DNA of 42,612 bases from Clostridiales bacterium (GTDB taxonomy: Bacteria > Bacillota > Clostridia > Oscillospirales > CAG-272). A program made the translations under genes and the position numbers. The notes under the pieces were generated by a model, which was not told where the DNA came from, searched no databases, and worked only from the letters and a program-made list of their open reading frames with translations. Position 1 is the stretch's first letter; the number at the start of each line of letters is the position of its first letter. The stretch covers positions 35,358 to 77,969 of the forward strand of contig DPGK01000003.1 of NCBI GenBank assembly GCA_003523225.1, in the 5' to 3' direction. Positions 16,729 to 25,603 of the stretch are shown one piece after another.

Positions 16729-16828
16729 GTGTTTTGATGTATATTAAAAGAAATATAACATTTACACCTAAACTCCTTTCCGGGCGCATCGGCGGCGTCC
16801 GAAAGCGCCGAATTATTCCTTATCTCTC

Positions 16829-16857
16829 TTGCAATCCGGAAAAAGCTGTGATATAAT
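16829..16857 (+). promoter_or_regulatory. Sigma-A promoter of the HMA protein gene
   Basis: TTGCAA (16829-16834), exact 17-bp spacer, TATAAT (16852-16857), 75 bp upstream of the start at 16932. With the dut promoter it explains the 274-bp divergent gap 16658-16931. No operator-like palindrome for a copper regulator is evident. Confidence 0.7.
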
Positions 16858-16931
16858 TAACACTGTCATATTCTTTATGTATATTATGCGGCGCATCATC
16901 ATGACCGCACCGCAAGGAAAGAGGCAAAATC

Positions 16932-17195
16932 ATGTTTGAAAAATTAAACGATCTGTTCAAATCAAATTCCACAACTCACGAATATCAGCTCAATGTGGGA
17001 GGCATGAAGTGCGAAAACTGCGTCAAAAAGCTCACCGAGCTGCTCTCTAAGGTCCCCGGCATCGAAAAGGTCGCCGCCTCCCTCAAGGACGGAAAGATAG
17101 ATATCGTATCCTCCGTTCCGGTAGTAAAGGAAACGGTCGAAAAGCTCATCAAGAACGCCGGATTTGACTTCAAGGGACTTATCGAGAAAAAATAA
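16932..17195 (+). CDS. Heavy-metal-associated (HMA) domain protein, CopZ-like
   Basis: 87 aa. After a short leader (1-16) residues about 17-85 form a ferredoxin-like HMA domain with the metal loop GGMKCENCVKKL (Cys27 and Cys30), followed by the typical VPGIEKVAASLKDGKIDI strand-helix pattern. HMA proteins of this size bind Cu(I) or a similar soft metal and hand it to a P-type ATPase. The usual MxCxxC is present as MKCENC. No copA or csoR is adjacent, so the metal and partner are inferred only. RBS AAAGAGG just upstream. Confidence 0.88.
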   Translation: MFEKLNDLFKSNSTTHEYQLNVGGMKCENCVKKLTELLSKVPGIEKVAASLKDGKIDIVSSVPVVKETVEKLIKNAGFDFKGLIEKK

Positions 17196-17258
17196 TCGCC
17201 TCTTGCCCAAGCTTCGCCATTACCCCAGTAATTCTGACAGAAAGACAGGAAACGAAAG

Positions 17259-18632
17259 ATGAAAACAACCCTTACACGTACATTGGCGGCTTTGCTTGCC
17301 CTGCTTGTCTGCGTCGGGTCGCTTTGCGCCCTTTCCGGATGCGCCGACACCGGGACGCCGGACGACAGCACCGTGGACACATCTTCCGCCGTTGCCGAGG
17401 TAACGGACGCTCCCGAAGTGACAGTGGAAAACGCGCTCTCGGTATTGGGTCCGCGCAATTTCGGAGACGAGACAGTCACCTTCTTCTCCCGCTATTACAA
17501 CGGCGCGTGGATCTCCGACCTTGTCTCCACCGCGGACGACATGGACACCGTGCTTGTCTCGGTATACAAACGGAACAAGTTCATTGAAGAAAACTACGGC
17601 GTAAAGATCGAGGAGATAAGAAGCGGCTCCGCCGCCTTCCAGGCAAAGGTCGCCTCCCGCGTTTCCACCGGGGACGACAGCTTTGACGTTCTTTACATGG
17701 GGCTTTCCGACTGCGCCTCAACGGCGTCAGCCGGATATCTCACCGACCTTAACGAGATAAAGAACCTCGACCTTGAGGGCAGGTGGTGGTCGCAGTCGCT
17801 CAACAGCGTCTGGTCGATAGGCGGCAAGCAGTTCTTTGCCACCGGTGACATCACTACCACCGACAATATGGCGACCCGCTGTATGTACTTCAACAAGGAC
17901 ATTGCCGAAAAGCACAATCTGAGAGCGCCCTATGACTGCGTTGCGGACAACACCTGGACCTTTGAGACATTTTTCACGATGGTCAGCGAGGCAGGCATTC
18001 TTTCCGGCGACGGCAAGGATATCTCCGCAAACCAGTACGGAGCCGTGGCACAGACCACCTTCGGCTTTATGATGCTTATGGCGGCGGATGAGCTGCTGAC
18101 CAAAAACAACAGCGAGGATATCCCCGAGCTGGTGTTCGGCTCTGACCGCAGCTATGCAATAGTTGATTATCTGACCAAGAACATATCCGGAAACACCGCC
18201 GTCTGGCTCGGTGACGACAAGGACATAATGGAGATATTCTCTGGCGGGCGCTCCCTTTTCATGGCAGAGGTGCTTTTTCATGCAAAGACGATGCGCGACA
18301 AGGATGTGACCTTCGGAATACTCCCCATGCCCAAGTACACAGCCGACCAGGAGGATTACTGCCAGTACACCACCGGCTACTGCACGACTGTCATCGCCTT
18401 CCCCAAGACCACGACCGGCGACAGACTTGACCGCGCCTCCTTCATTACCGAGGCAATGGCAATTCAGTCGCTTACCACCGTCACTCCGGCGTTCTATGAG
18501 GTCTGCCTCAAGGCAAGATATTCCGACGCCCCCGAGGACGCGCGCATGATAGACATACCGTTGCCGCCGTTCTGCGCGAGCTGCGCGCGGGAAGCTCGGT
18601 GCGGCTTTTGTGGTTTGACGACCGCGCCGTAA
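17259..18632 (+). pseudogene. Extracellular solute-binding lipoprotein, truncated at a junction with a DUF58 gene
   Basis: The open frame runs 457 codons, but only about the first 432 belong to the protein. Signal peptide with lipobox LSGC (Cys28), a Thr/Asp-rich linker, then a family-1-like ABC solute-binding protein of the type found near clostridial sugar transporters (residues about 60-430: FLTDLNEIKNLD-like, SIGGKQFFATGDI, FGILPMPKYT, TPAFYEVCLKARYSDAPEDAR). At 18557 the reading frame passes into DNA that, in another frame, encodes the C-terminal half of a DUF58 protein. The last about 25 codons (Cys/Ala/Arg-rich) are therefore spurious. The C-terminal lobe end, usually some tens of residues more, is missing. 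No permease or ATPase gene is adjacent. Confidence 0.8.
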
Positions 18633-19027
18633 TGGGAGCTTTCGCCTACGAATTTTCCACCCCTGCGGATTTTGACCTTGTGTTTGACCTGTTTGCCACC
18701 GCTCCCGTGCTTCGCGGAGGGGAAGACCGCAACGTCACCTCTCTTGCGGCGATGATACCCGACGCCTGCGAGGCAAGAAGCATTTATGTAATTCCCGCTG
18801 TCGATGACGAGACCGTTGCCGCCTTCAGCGATATGCGCGGAGTCGCCAAGGGAGACACGACCACGGAGGTCATGCTTTACGACCCCGAGGAACGCTATCT
18901 CAACCGCGACGAGAGGACAGCATATCTTGAGGGCTGTCGCACACAGCTTGCCGCAAACGGCATAAGACTGATAAGCCGCCGTCTGCCGGAGGCGGAAGCC
19001 CGAAAGGAGGACAATAATGTCGGCTGA
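18557..19027 (+). pseudogene. 3' fragment of a DUF58 (vWA-like) gene
   Basis: The frame starting with codons for TVAAVLRELRAGSSVRLLWFD at 18557 and ending in a stop at 19025-19027 encodes about 156 residues that look like the second half of a DUF58/vWA protein (the GSSVRLLWFD and RSIYVIPAVDDETV strands). The N-terminal transmembrane part and the MIDAS half are absent, and no start codon with an RBS is seen (an internal GTG at 18599 is only nominal). Its end overlaps the start of the transglutaminase gene by 11 nt, the usual close coupling of a DUF58-TgpA operon. So the 3' boundary is original and the 5' boundary is a break. Confidence 0.75.
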
Positions 19028-22000
19028 AGACCTTAAAAACAATATTTCCTCCGTGAACGCAGAAGAAACCGCTACGTCCGACGAAAAGAAAGAACGCAGA
19101 AAGCGCAAGCCACGTACGGCACGGAAGACCAAAAAAGCCGCAAAGCCGAAAAAACAAAAGACGCTCCTGCCACTGCTGAAGCGTCCGCTGGTCTGCCCGC
19201 CCGAGGCGGCTGACCGCACCAACTCCTCGGTGATACTGGGCTGGATAGCGCGCGCGGCAGTGCTGTTTGTCGCAGTCTTCGGCATGACACTGCTTGTGTG
19301 CGACGCGCTTGGCTTCAACAAGGCGGAGCTTGGAAATGTCGGCGCGAGCTTTATCGCGCTGTGCTCGCTCATTTTCACCGCACTGCTTGCCCTCTGCACA
19401 CTCAGCGCAACACGCAGATTTGCCATACCCGCCGTGTGCCTGCTGCTTGCGGGCGGGTTGGTATACATGGCGACCGGGAATGTATTCACCTACCTTTACC
19501 GCGCCGTTGTCAACGGTATCGTGGAGCATTTCTATTCCTTTGGATATCTTTCGATAATCCAGTACGCGCAGCCGCAGGAATACGGCGGCTATACCCTGCA
19601 CGGTCTTACCATGCTTGCCGCGGCACTGCTTTCGCTGCTGTACAGCCTTGCATATGTGCCATTCCTTATGAGAAGAACACGCATCGCCGTTCCCGCGGCG
19701 GTGTCGGTACTGACGCTCGTTCCGGTTTTCGTCTACAACCTGACTCGCTCAAACTGGGGCGTATCTCTGGTCATTGCCGGATTTTCCGGGGTGCTGGTCA
19801 TGTGCGTTTACGACCGGTTTTACCAGCGCAGGCAGAATCCCGACGAGTTTGACACCGAGACCTGCGTTTTTGAGACCGAGGGCGCTCCCGCAATGCCGGA
19901 GGAGCTTACCTCACGCGAGCAGCGCCGCCATGACCGCAAGGCGGCAAAAGCGGCTGAAAAAGCCGCCCGCAAGCTGGCAAGAGCCGAAAAAAAGCATCGT
20001 TCCCGCCGACTGCGCGGCAAGGAAAAGATAAGCGCCGACGAGGACATTTCCGATTATTTCAGCTCGCGGCACTCAGCCAAGCCGGAGAAAAAACAGCGCG
20101 TGCGCGCCGAAAAGCAGACGCCCGAGGCGCGTGCGGCGCAGAAAGCGCAGAAGGCTGAGGCGCGACGGATACGTAAAGCCGAAAAGCTTGAAGCGCGCCG
20201 CCGCGACCGCGACATTCTTGCCGCGCGCCGGCAGGCACGCGCGGGAGCGCGCCAGATAACACTTCTGCGCGCCTCATCGGGCGGATATGCCGGAGCGGCG
20301 ATGCTGCTTGTCGCGCTTATAATACTGTTGATCCCGACTGTGACAACGAAGGAAAACTTCAGGATAATCGAGGCAATAGACGAAAAAATGGACTATTACC
20401 GCGAGTATGTCACAGCCCTGCTCATGGGGGACGACCCGCTGCTTGACGAGCTTGCCTACGAGGGCGGAGCCGACAGCTTTGCCCCCCGATCCACCGAGCC
20501 GCAGCATCTTTCATACACCGGAATAAAGCTGATGCAGGTGGAAGCTCCGGCGGCATACCCGATCTATCTGCGCGGCTGGATAGCCACCGACTATGACAGC
20601 GAGACCGGCTCGTGGGTCACCGCATCGCCCGAAACAGATACCTTCAAAAACTACCGCGCGACCTTCGGCACAGCCATAGACCCCGCAGAAACAATGTTTT
20701 ACGGTGTCTTCAAATACGCTTCCCCCTCATCGGTAGCCGACATTGCCTTTGAGCAGAACCGCTATACCAACAGTATGTCAAAGTACGGCTTTATTGCAAT
20801 GCAGGTGAATATGAAGCGGCTTAACCTTTCGGGGCATTTAGTTTATATGCCGTCCTTCACAAACCGCAGGTACAGTCCTACTGTAACCACTCTTGGCGGA
20901 AAGGACACCTTTGCACTGCGGGCATACGGCTCCTCCGAGGCGTCAAAGCTGACCTACGTAAACTATTTTGACGGCATCTACACCGGATACCGCTTTGCCA
21001 AGGATACCGACGGATATGCCTCAGTCGCCTATGTCACCTCAATGAAAAACGCCGGCTTCTACAAGAATCTTGCCGAGGCTATCGTGCAGTTCAACGCCGA
21101 CCGAATGCTGATAGAAAAAGACAAGGCGGCAAGGGAGGAGGCACGTCGGCTTTACGGAGTCGAGGTGAAAAATTCCGGCGAATTCCGTACCGAGACCGAC
21201 GAGGCAGGCAATTATGTTATCACCCTGTCGGACGGCAGTGTCCTGTACACCGTGACCTACAACGATCCGGATGGGCATATGGTGATACGCGTACCGGTAA
21301 GCGCCGGAACTGCGGTATACACCTATGATTTGAATACAAACACGCTCATCTCCAAAAAAACAGAGGTCACGCCGTCAGCCGATGATGAGGAAACGGGATA
21401 CGTGGCTACCGCCGACCTGCCCACACTCATCCGCTATCTTGAGTTTTACTCCGAGGCGGAAAAGGAAGCTCTGACGCAGACATGGCGGATAAGCGACTAT
21501 TACACCCGCTTTGTCTATGACACCTACACCGATAAGGCGGACAGCAAGGTCATTTCCGCGCTGGTGAAGAAGATAATCGCCGAGGCGCACACCGTGTCCA
21601 TCGAGTACACCGACGAGGGCGAGGAAATACGCACGAATGTTCCCAAGGACTTCTCGCGCGCCTCCGAGCATTGCGTGTACAGCGACAAAGCGCCCTACTC
21701 ACTGGTAACCGCAGTAACGGACACAGAGGTTTACGAGCAGCGACACCGGCTGGTTATGGAATTCATAAACTGGCTGAAGGATAACTGCACCTACACGCTT
21801 ACCCCCACGCTCTCGTACGCCGAGGGGTATGACGGAGTGGAAAAATTCCTTGAGATAACGCACGAGGGCTACTGCGTGCAGTTTGCCTCCGCTCTTACCC
21901 TGATGCTGCGCGAGGCGGGAATACCCGCGCGGTATGTCGAGGGCTTCATTGCCTCCGACTTCAACCGCAGCTACGGCAAGGAAAGCGTATCAAGCTATAT

Positions 22001-22805
22001 CTCATATGTGCGCGACAGCAGTGCGCACGCATGGGTCGAGGTCTGGTATGACGGGATCGAATGGGTCCAGTACGAGGCGACGCCGACCTACTATTCCGAT
22101 ATGTACGAATACCGCACCTCCGATCCTGTTCCGGTCACACCGATAGGACCGGGCGGAGACGATGAGCCGGAAGAGGAGGACAACACCCTTACCGACGAGG
22201 AAATTGCCGAGCTGATAAGACAGCAGCAGCTTGCAGAGCGCCGCAGAATGATAATACGCATCGTTGTTGCAGCTGCGGTCATTCTGGCGGTTGCCGCCGC
22301 AGTGCTTGCGGTGTTCCTTATCCTCCGCCGCGGAGCAAGGAAGAAAGCCGCAGAACGGGAGGCAATTATAAGCAAACTTGAATCCGCCGGAAAGCGTGGA
22401 GAAGCTCCGATGCCCACGGGAGAAGTGCGCGTGCTTGTGCGCCGGTTCGCGGATATGCTTTCATCGCTGCTTGCCGAGCTTGGCTGTGCCCCGAAGGACG
22501 GCGAATTCCGCGAGGATTACGCCGGACGCATCTACGGTGAGCTTGAGGCTTTCCTGCGCGCGTCGGAAGACCCGGCGGGGTCGGGAGAGCAAAAAACCCT
22601 TATGCGGGATATAACGCTTGCGGAGCTGACACGCGACCTTGACCTCATAGCCGCCGCCGAGTTCGGAGGCGAGAGCGCGACTCTGCCCGAGAGCGCACTG
22701 CCCGCTCTGGCGCTGCTTTGGCGCAGACTATACGGAACGGCATACCGCCGCCGCGTCAGCGCCCCGCGCCGATTCGTGCTGTTCTATCTGAAGCAGACAC
22801 TGTAA
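19017..22805 (+). CDS. Large membrane transglutaminase-like protein (TgpA type)
   Basis: 1262 aa. N-terminal Lys/Thr-rich cytoplasmic region (1-70), about five or six transmembrane helices (78-260), an unusually long, very basic Ala/Arg/Lys/Glu-rich cytoplasmic stretch (about 285-410, probably helical), another helix near 420-440, a large extracellular region (450-900), a transglutaminase core with Cys953 (HEGYCVQFASALTLMLREAG), His1004 (SSAHAWVEVWY) and Glu1020 (VQYEATP), then a helix at about 1078-1100 and a DUF4129-like cytoplasmic tail. Such proteins usually work with MoxR and DUF58 proteins at the cell envelope; here DUF58 is only a 3' fragment and MoxR is absent. RBS AAGGAGG precedes the ATG, which overlaps the DUF58 stop. 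Function of the core (cross-linking or proteolysis) is not known. Confidence 0.85.
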   Translation: MSAEDLKNNISSVNAEETATSDEKKERRKRKPRTARKTKKAAKPKKQKTLLPLLKRPLVCPPEAADRTNSSVILGWIARAAVLFVAVFGMTLLVCDALGFNKAELGNVGASFIALCSLIFTALLALCTLSATRRFAIPAVCLLLAGGLVYMATGNVFTYLYRAVVNGIVEHFYSFGYLSIIQYAQPQEYGGYTLHGLTMLAAALLSLLYSLAYVPFLMRRTRIAVPAAVSVLTLVPVFVYNLTRSNWGVSLVIAGFSGVLVMCVYDRFYQRRQNPDEFDTETCVFETEGAPAMPEELTSREQRRHDRKAAKAAEKAARKLARAEKKHRSRRLRGKEKISADEDISDYFSSRHSAKPEKKQRVRAEKQTPEARAAQKAQKAEARRIRKAEKLEARRRDRDILAARRQARAGARQITLLRASSGGYAGAAMLLVALIILLIPTVTTKENFRIIEAIDEKMDYYREYVTALLMGDDPLLDELAYEGGADSFAPRSTEPQHLSYTGIKLMQVEAPAAYPIYLRGWIATDYDSETGSWVTASPETDTFKNYRATFGTAIDPAETMFYGVFKYASPSSVADIAFEQNRYTNSMSKYGFIAMQVNMKRLNLSGHLVYMPSFTNRRYSPTVTTLGGKDTFALRAYGSSEASKLTYVNYFDGIYTGYRFAKDTDGYASVAYVTSMKNAGFYKNLAEAIVQFNADRMLIEKDKAAREEARRLYGVEVKNSGEFRTETDEAGNYVITLSDGSVLYTVTYNDPDGHMVIRVPVSAGTAVYTYDLNTNTLISKKTEVTPSADDEETGYVATADLPTLIRYLEFYSEAEKEALTQTWRISDYYTRFVYDTYTDKADSKVISALVKKIIAEAHTVSIEYTDEGEEIRTNVPKDFSRASEHCVYSDKAPYSLVTAVTDTEVYEQRHRLVMEFINWLKDNCTYTLTPTLSYAEGYDGVEKFLEITHEGYCVQFASALTLMLREAGIPARYVEGFIASDFNRSYGKESVSSYISYVRDSSAHAWVEVWYDGIEWVQYEATPTYYSDMYEYRTSDPVPVTPIGPGGDDEPEEEDNTLTDEEIAELIRQQQLAERRRMIIRIVVAAAVILAVAAAVLAVFLILRRGARKKAAEREAIISKLESAGKRGEAPMPTGEVRVLVRRFADMLSSLLAELGCAPKDGEFREDYAGRIYGELEAFLRASEDPAGSGEQKTLMRDITLAELTRDLDLIAAAEFGGESATLPESALPALALLWRRLYGTAYRRRVSAPRRFVLFYLKQTL

Positions 22806-22823
22806 GATCCCCAAAAAACGTTT

Positions 22824-22849
22824 GGCTGCCGCGCTTTTGCGCGGCAGCC
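22824..22849. terminator. Bidirectional terminator between convergent genes
   Basis: Perfect 11-bp stem (22824-22834 with 22839-22849), TTTT loop. On the minus strand it is followed by a T-run from 22813-22818; on the plus strand by TTTG. It serves the transglutaminase gene and the InlB-repeat gene. Confidence 0.8.
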
Positions 22850-22867
22850 TTTGATAATACAATAGTG

Positions 22868-25129
22868 TTATGTGACCGTAAAGGCTTTTGACAGCACCGT
22901 GACGGTGGTCTTTGAGCCGGTAGTGTTCATTGTGGTTGCGTAAAGCCGGTAGGTGTAGCTTCCGGCGGCAAGGTTTGCCGTAGTCACCGAGCTGTTTAGG
23001 TTGGCTACATTATATGTGTATGTCTTGGGATTCACCGCCTTTGACACCTTTACATTGCCCGCGGAGTCGGTGATGACCAGCTTTACCTCGTAAAGTCCGG
23101 CGTCCGATTCGATCGTACCCTTGAAGGTGAAGTCTGTACCCGCGGTAAGTGACGTCGGATATTCCGCCCCGGTAATGCGTGTCCACACCGCATAGAAGGT
23201 GATGATGTCGCGGTCTGTCGAGGAGGTCTTGGCTACACTGCATCCATCAGAATATGCCTTCAGGAAATATCCCGAGGTACTGTCCCCGACCGCGATCCAT
23301 TTGTCGCTGTACGAGGAGGAATCCTTGTATATCCAGCTGTTGTCCGACATACGGTGAGCTATCCAGCCACTGAACAGATATCCCGACCTTGTGAAGGTAT
23401 TGGCGCGTATGGCGGTGGAGGTGCCGTAAACGACCTTTGTGTCGCTCATGCTGCCCGAGCCTCCGTTGGCGTCGTAGCGGATATAGAAGCTGGTCGTTCC
23501 GGTGGAGTTGGGCTTCCACTGCGCGTAGCAGGTTATGGTGTCGCCGTTGACGCTTGTCAGCTGGGACACCTTGCGTTTGTTCTCGTAAAGGGCAAGCCTT
23601 GAGCCGACAGGCTGAGAACCCTTGGTGTACCATCTCGCAGTACCGTCGGTATCGAAGTAGAGCCATTTTCCGTCCGAGGAGCGCTTGAGATACCAGCCGA
23701 TAAAGGTATTACCGCTTTTTACGAAGGTGTTGGGTCTGAGGCGGGTGGATATGCCCTTTATGTGGCGGGTGGCATTCATTTTGAAGTGTGAATCGTCGGT
23801 TCCCACTTTGCCGCCGTTGGCATTGTATTTTACCGTGTAGACGATGCTGTTTTCATCGGCTATCGGGACGAGGGCGGTGCTGCCGCGGTTGTAATTTATT
23901 TTATATATTCCTTCCTTTGAAGCGGAGCTTGCGTTGGTGTTGAAATACATCTTGAGGTCTCCGGTCGTACCCTGACTGGTGCGGAAGCCGCAGGATTCGA
24001 TCTCAAACAGCGTCTGGCTTGTGTCCTTTATGCGGAAGGTGAGCGTGCATGGGAAGAGCAGACGTGAATAATCGGTATTGGAATTGAGAAGCGTGGTGGT
24101 GAGCAGTCCCGAAACGTCATATACGAGTATTACGTTATCGTTAGAGCTTGAGCCGTCCATGTTGCTCTTGTAGAGGGGAACGTATATCGCGCTCTGGTCG
24201 GAGCTGTATCCGAACCCTTGGTTTATCCAGGTCTCGACATTGTCAAGCGTGCCGTAGGAGGAGCTGCTGAGCGCATATACGGCGTTGCGGGTGTCGATTG
24301 AAAACGCTTTGTAGCAGGTTACGGAGGTGGGGGCGGATGCACTGCCTCCTTTGGCTCCCTCGGCTACGCGGAAGGTGTAGAAGCTCATTCCGGACTTTAC
24401 AAGGAAGTAAAGATATCCTCCGGTGCGGCGTATACCGCGTATCGAGCTTACCGTAAAGGCGTTGCCGGAGGAGTTCACCGTTTTGAAATAACCGGTGAAG
24501 TAAAGCTTGGTCCCGCTTATTTTTAGTCTTGCAACAGTTTTTCCGGAAATACCTGTTGCAACATACATATAGTTGACGGAACTGCCGTTTTCGGTTACGG
24601 ATACGACGGTAAGGTCGTTTGCGTGACCAAGCGTGGTACAGTTTGAAGCACTTGTGGCGCTGAGGCTGGAATAATAGCTCATTTCAACCTGCTCGCCGGT
24701 GTTTGAGTTGGTGCGAATTATCGAGGCGCGCTGTTCGTCCTTGTGTATCTTGACGGTGTATATGTAGGTTGTTCCCACATTCATGCCCTGCATTGCAGTG
24801 CAGGTAAGCCCGCCTATTGTTTTGTTGGGAACGGTCTTGAAAAGCGAAATGTCAGAGGAGGTGTAGCTCTTGTATCCGGAATAGGAATACGCAAGGCTCG
24901 TGGCGCGCGCATACCCGTTGTCGGCAAGATCCGCGTTTACGGTATAAAGCGCGTCGGCAGCAAGACCGGAAAGGTCATCCTCCTCCTCGTCGGCGTAAAC
25001 GGCGTCAAAGCCGTCGCTGACTGCGGGTGTGTCGGTTTGTTTTGCGGAAAAGAGAATGAGAAGCGGTGCGGCAACGCCCATAAGGGCGACCAGCATAACG
25101 CAAAGGATAGCGCTCAAGGTTTTTTTCAT
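22868..25129 (-). CDS. Secreted protein with InlB-type (Listeria-Bacteroides) repeats
   Basis: 753 aa from the chosen ATG. Residues 1-28 are a signal peptide or anchor (MKKTLSAILCVMLVALMG...). Residues about 60-430 form an unrecognised, Ser/Thr/Tyr-rich beta region, perhaps a propeller-like adhesin domain. Two InlB-type repeats follow, each starting YNANGG or YDANGG and containing GW, but each carries an insertion of about 45 residues with an SDxxWxY motif before the final strand. The last about 90 residues look like an immunoglobulin-like domain. No sortase motif or transmembrane anchor at the C-terminus, so it is probably released or held non-covalently. The frame is open to 25240, but GGGAG about 10 nt before 25129 and the signal peptide fix the start there. 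Function unknown; adhesion is inferred. Confidence 0.78.
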   Translation of the reverse strand: MKKTLSAILCVMLVALMGVAAPLLILFSAKQTDTPAVSDGFDAVYADEEEDDLSGLAADALYTVNADLADNGYARATSLAYSYSGYKSYTSSDISLFKTVPNKTIGGLTCTAMQGMNVGTTYIYTVKIHKDEQRASIIRTNSNTGEQVEMSYYSSLSATSASNCTTLGHANDLTVVSVTENGSSVNYMYVATGISGKTVARLKISGTKLYFTGYFKTVNSSGNAFTVSSIRGIRRTGGYLYFLVKSGMSFYTFRVAEGAKGGSASAPTSVTCYKAFSIDTRNAVYALSSSSYGTLDNVETWINQGFGYSSDQSAIYVPLYKSNMDGSSSNDNVILVYDVSGLLTTTLLNSNTDYSRLLFPCTLTFRIKDTSQTLFEIESCGFRTSQGTTGDLKMYFNTNASSASKEGIYKINYNRGSTALVPIADENSIVYTVKYNANGGKVGTDDSHFKMNATRHIKGISTRLRPNTFVKSGNTFIGWYLKRSSDGKWLYFDTDGTARWYTKGSQPVGSRLALYENKRKVSQLTSVNGDTITCYAQWKPNSTGTTSFYIRYDANGGSGSMSDTKVVYGTSTAIRANTFTRSGYLFSGWIAHRMSDNSWIYKDSSSYSDKWIAVGDSTSGYFLKAYSDGCSVAKTSSTDRDIITFYAVWTRITGAEYPTSLTAGTDFTFKGTIESDAGLYEVKLVITDSAGNVKVSKAVNPKTYTYNVANLNSSVTTANLAAGSYTYRLYATTMNTTGSKTTVTVLSKAFTVT

Positions 25130-25422
25130 GATGCTTACTCCCTTCAGAATAGTGACACGAAGCTGTGCTTCGTGAGGTAAGGTGAAGCGAAAGCGTCTGC
25201 CTTTCAGCTTTTGTTTACAGAGATGATAGATGCTGTACATAAGCCGGAAGCCTGTGGCGTCGGCATTGTCGGCGGCACGAGCCGGGCTGTTTTTCCGGCT
25301 GGCTTACGGGATTCAAAACCGCGCTGCCCGATAATTATCGGCGCATATCCCTGCGGACAGGCGCGCTCTCATGGTCTTCCCCTCCTTTCATGCTTTACTG
25401 CGGCAAAGACATCCGCAAGACC
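25130..25422 (-). promoter_or_regulatory. Long 5' leader of the InlB-repeat gene with a possible upstream small ORF
   Basis: About 290 nt lie between the promoter and the start codon. Near the 5' end AAAGGAGGGGAAGACC precedes an ATG (25372 on the minus strand) that opens a 19-codon frame, so a leader peptide is possible. A perfect hairpin (25156-25163 with 25167-25174) lies just before the RBS of the main gene. No known riboswitch consensus was recognised. With the promoter at 25423 and the terminator at 25518 it accounts for the gene-free stretch 25130-25603. Confidence 0.4.
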
Positions 25423-25451
25423 ATTATATAAAAAAATCACATAGGTGTCAA
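25423..25451 (-). promoter_or_regulatory. Consensus sigma-A promoter of the InlB-repeat gene
   Basis: On the minus strand a perfect TTGACA (25446-25451), 17-bp spacer, perfect TATAAT (25423-25428). This predicts strong transcription from about 25416. Confidence 0.85.
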
Positions 25452-25517
25452 CATTTTTTTGTCGGACAATGACGGCTCTGATAATAAAAAAAGTTATCCC
25501 CGCCGGACGGACATCGA

Positions 25518-25553
25518 AAAGCTCCCCGCTGAATTTCGTCAGCGGGGAGCTTT
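25518..25553 (-). terminator. Terminator downstream of yhaN-like gene
   Basis: Perfect 15-bp stem (25518-25532 with 25539-25553), 6-nt loop. It lies 50 bp past the yhaN-like stop and before the next minus-strand promoter. The T-tail on the minus strand is short. Confidence 0.7.
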
Positions 25554-25603
25554 CAATACAATATTTTTGTTTTCAGTCTGTACTCTGCAAAGTCTGCTCT
25601 CTT

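Noticed and set aside
18494..19489. 331-codon minus-strand open frame crossing the SBP/DUF58 junction
   Set aside because: Opposite the DUF58 fragment and transglutaminase start, low complexity; it does not offer a better explanation of the junction.
25241..25422. c-di-GMP-I or cobalamin riboswitch
   Set aside because: The hallmark conserved cores of these classes could not be found in the leader on either strand.
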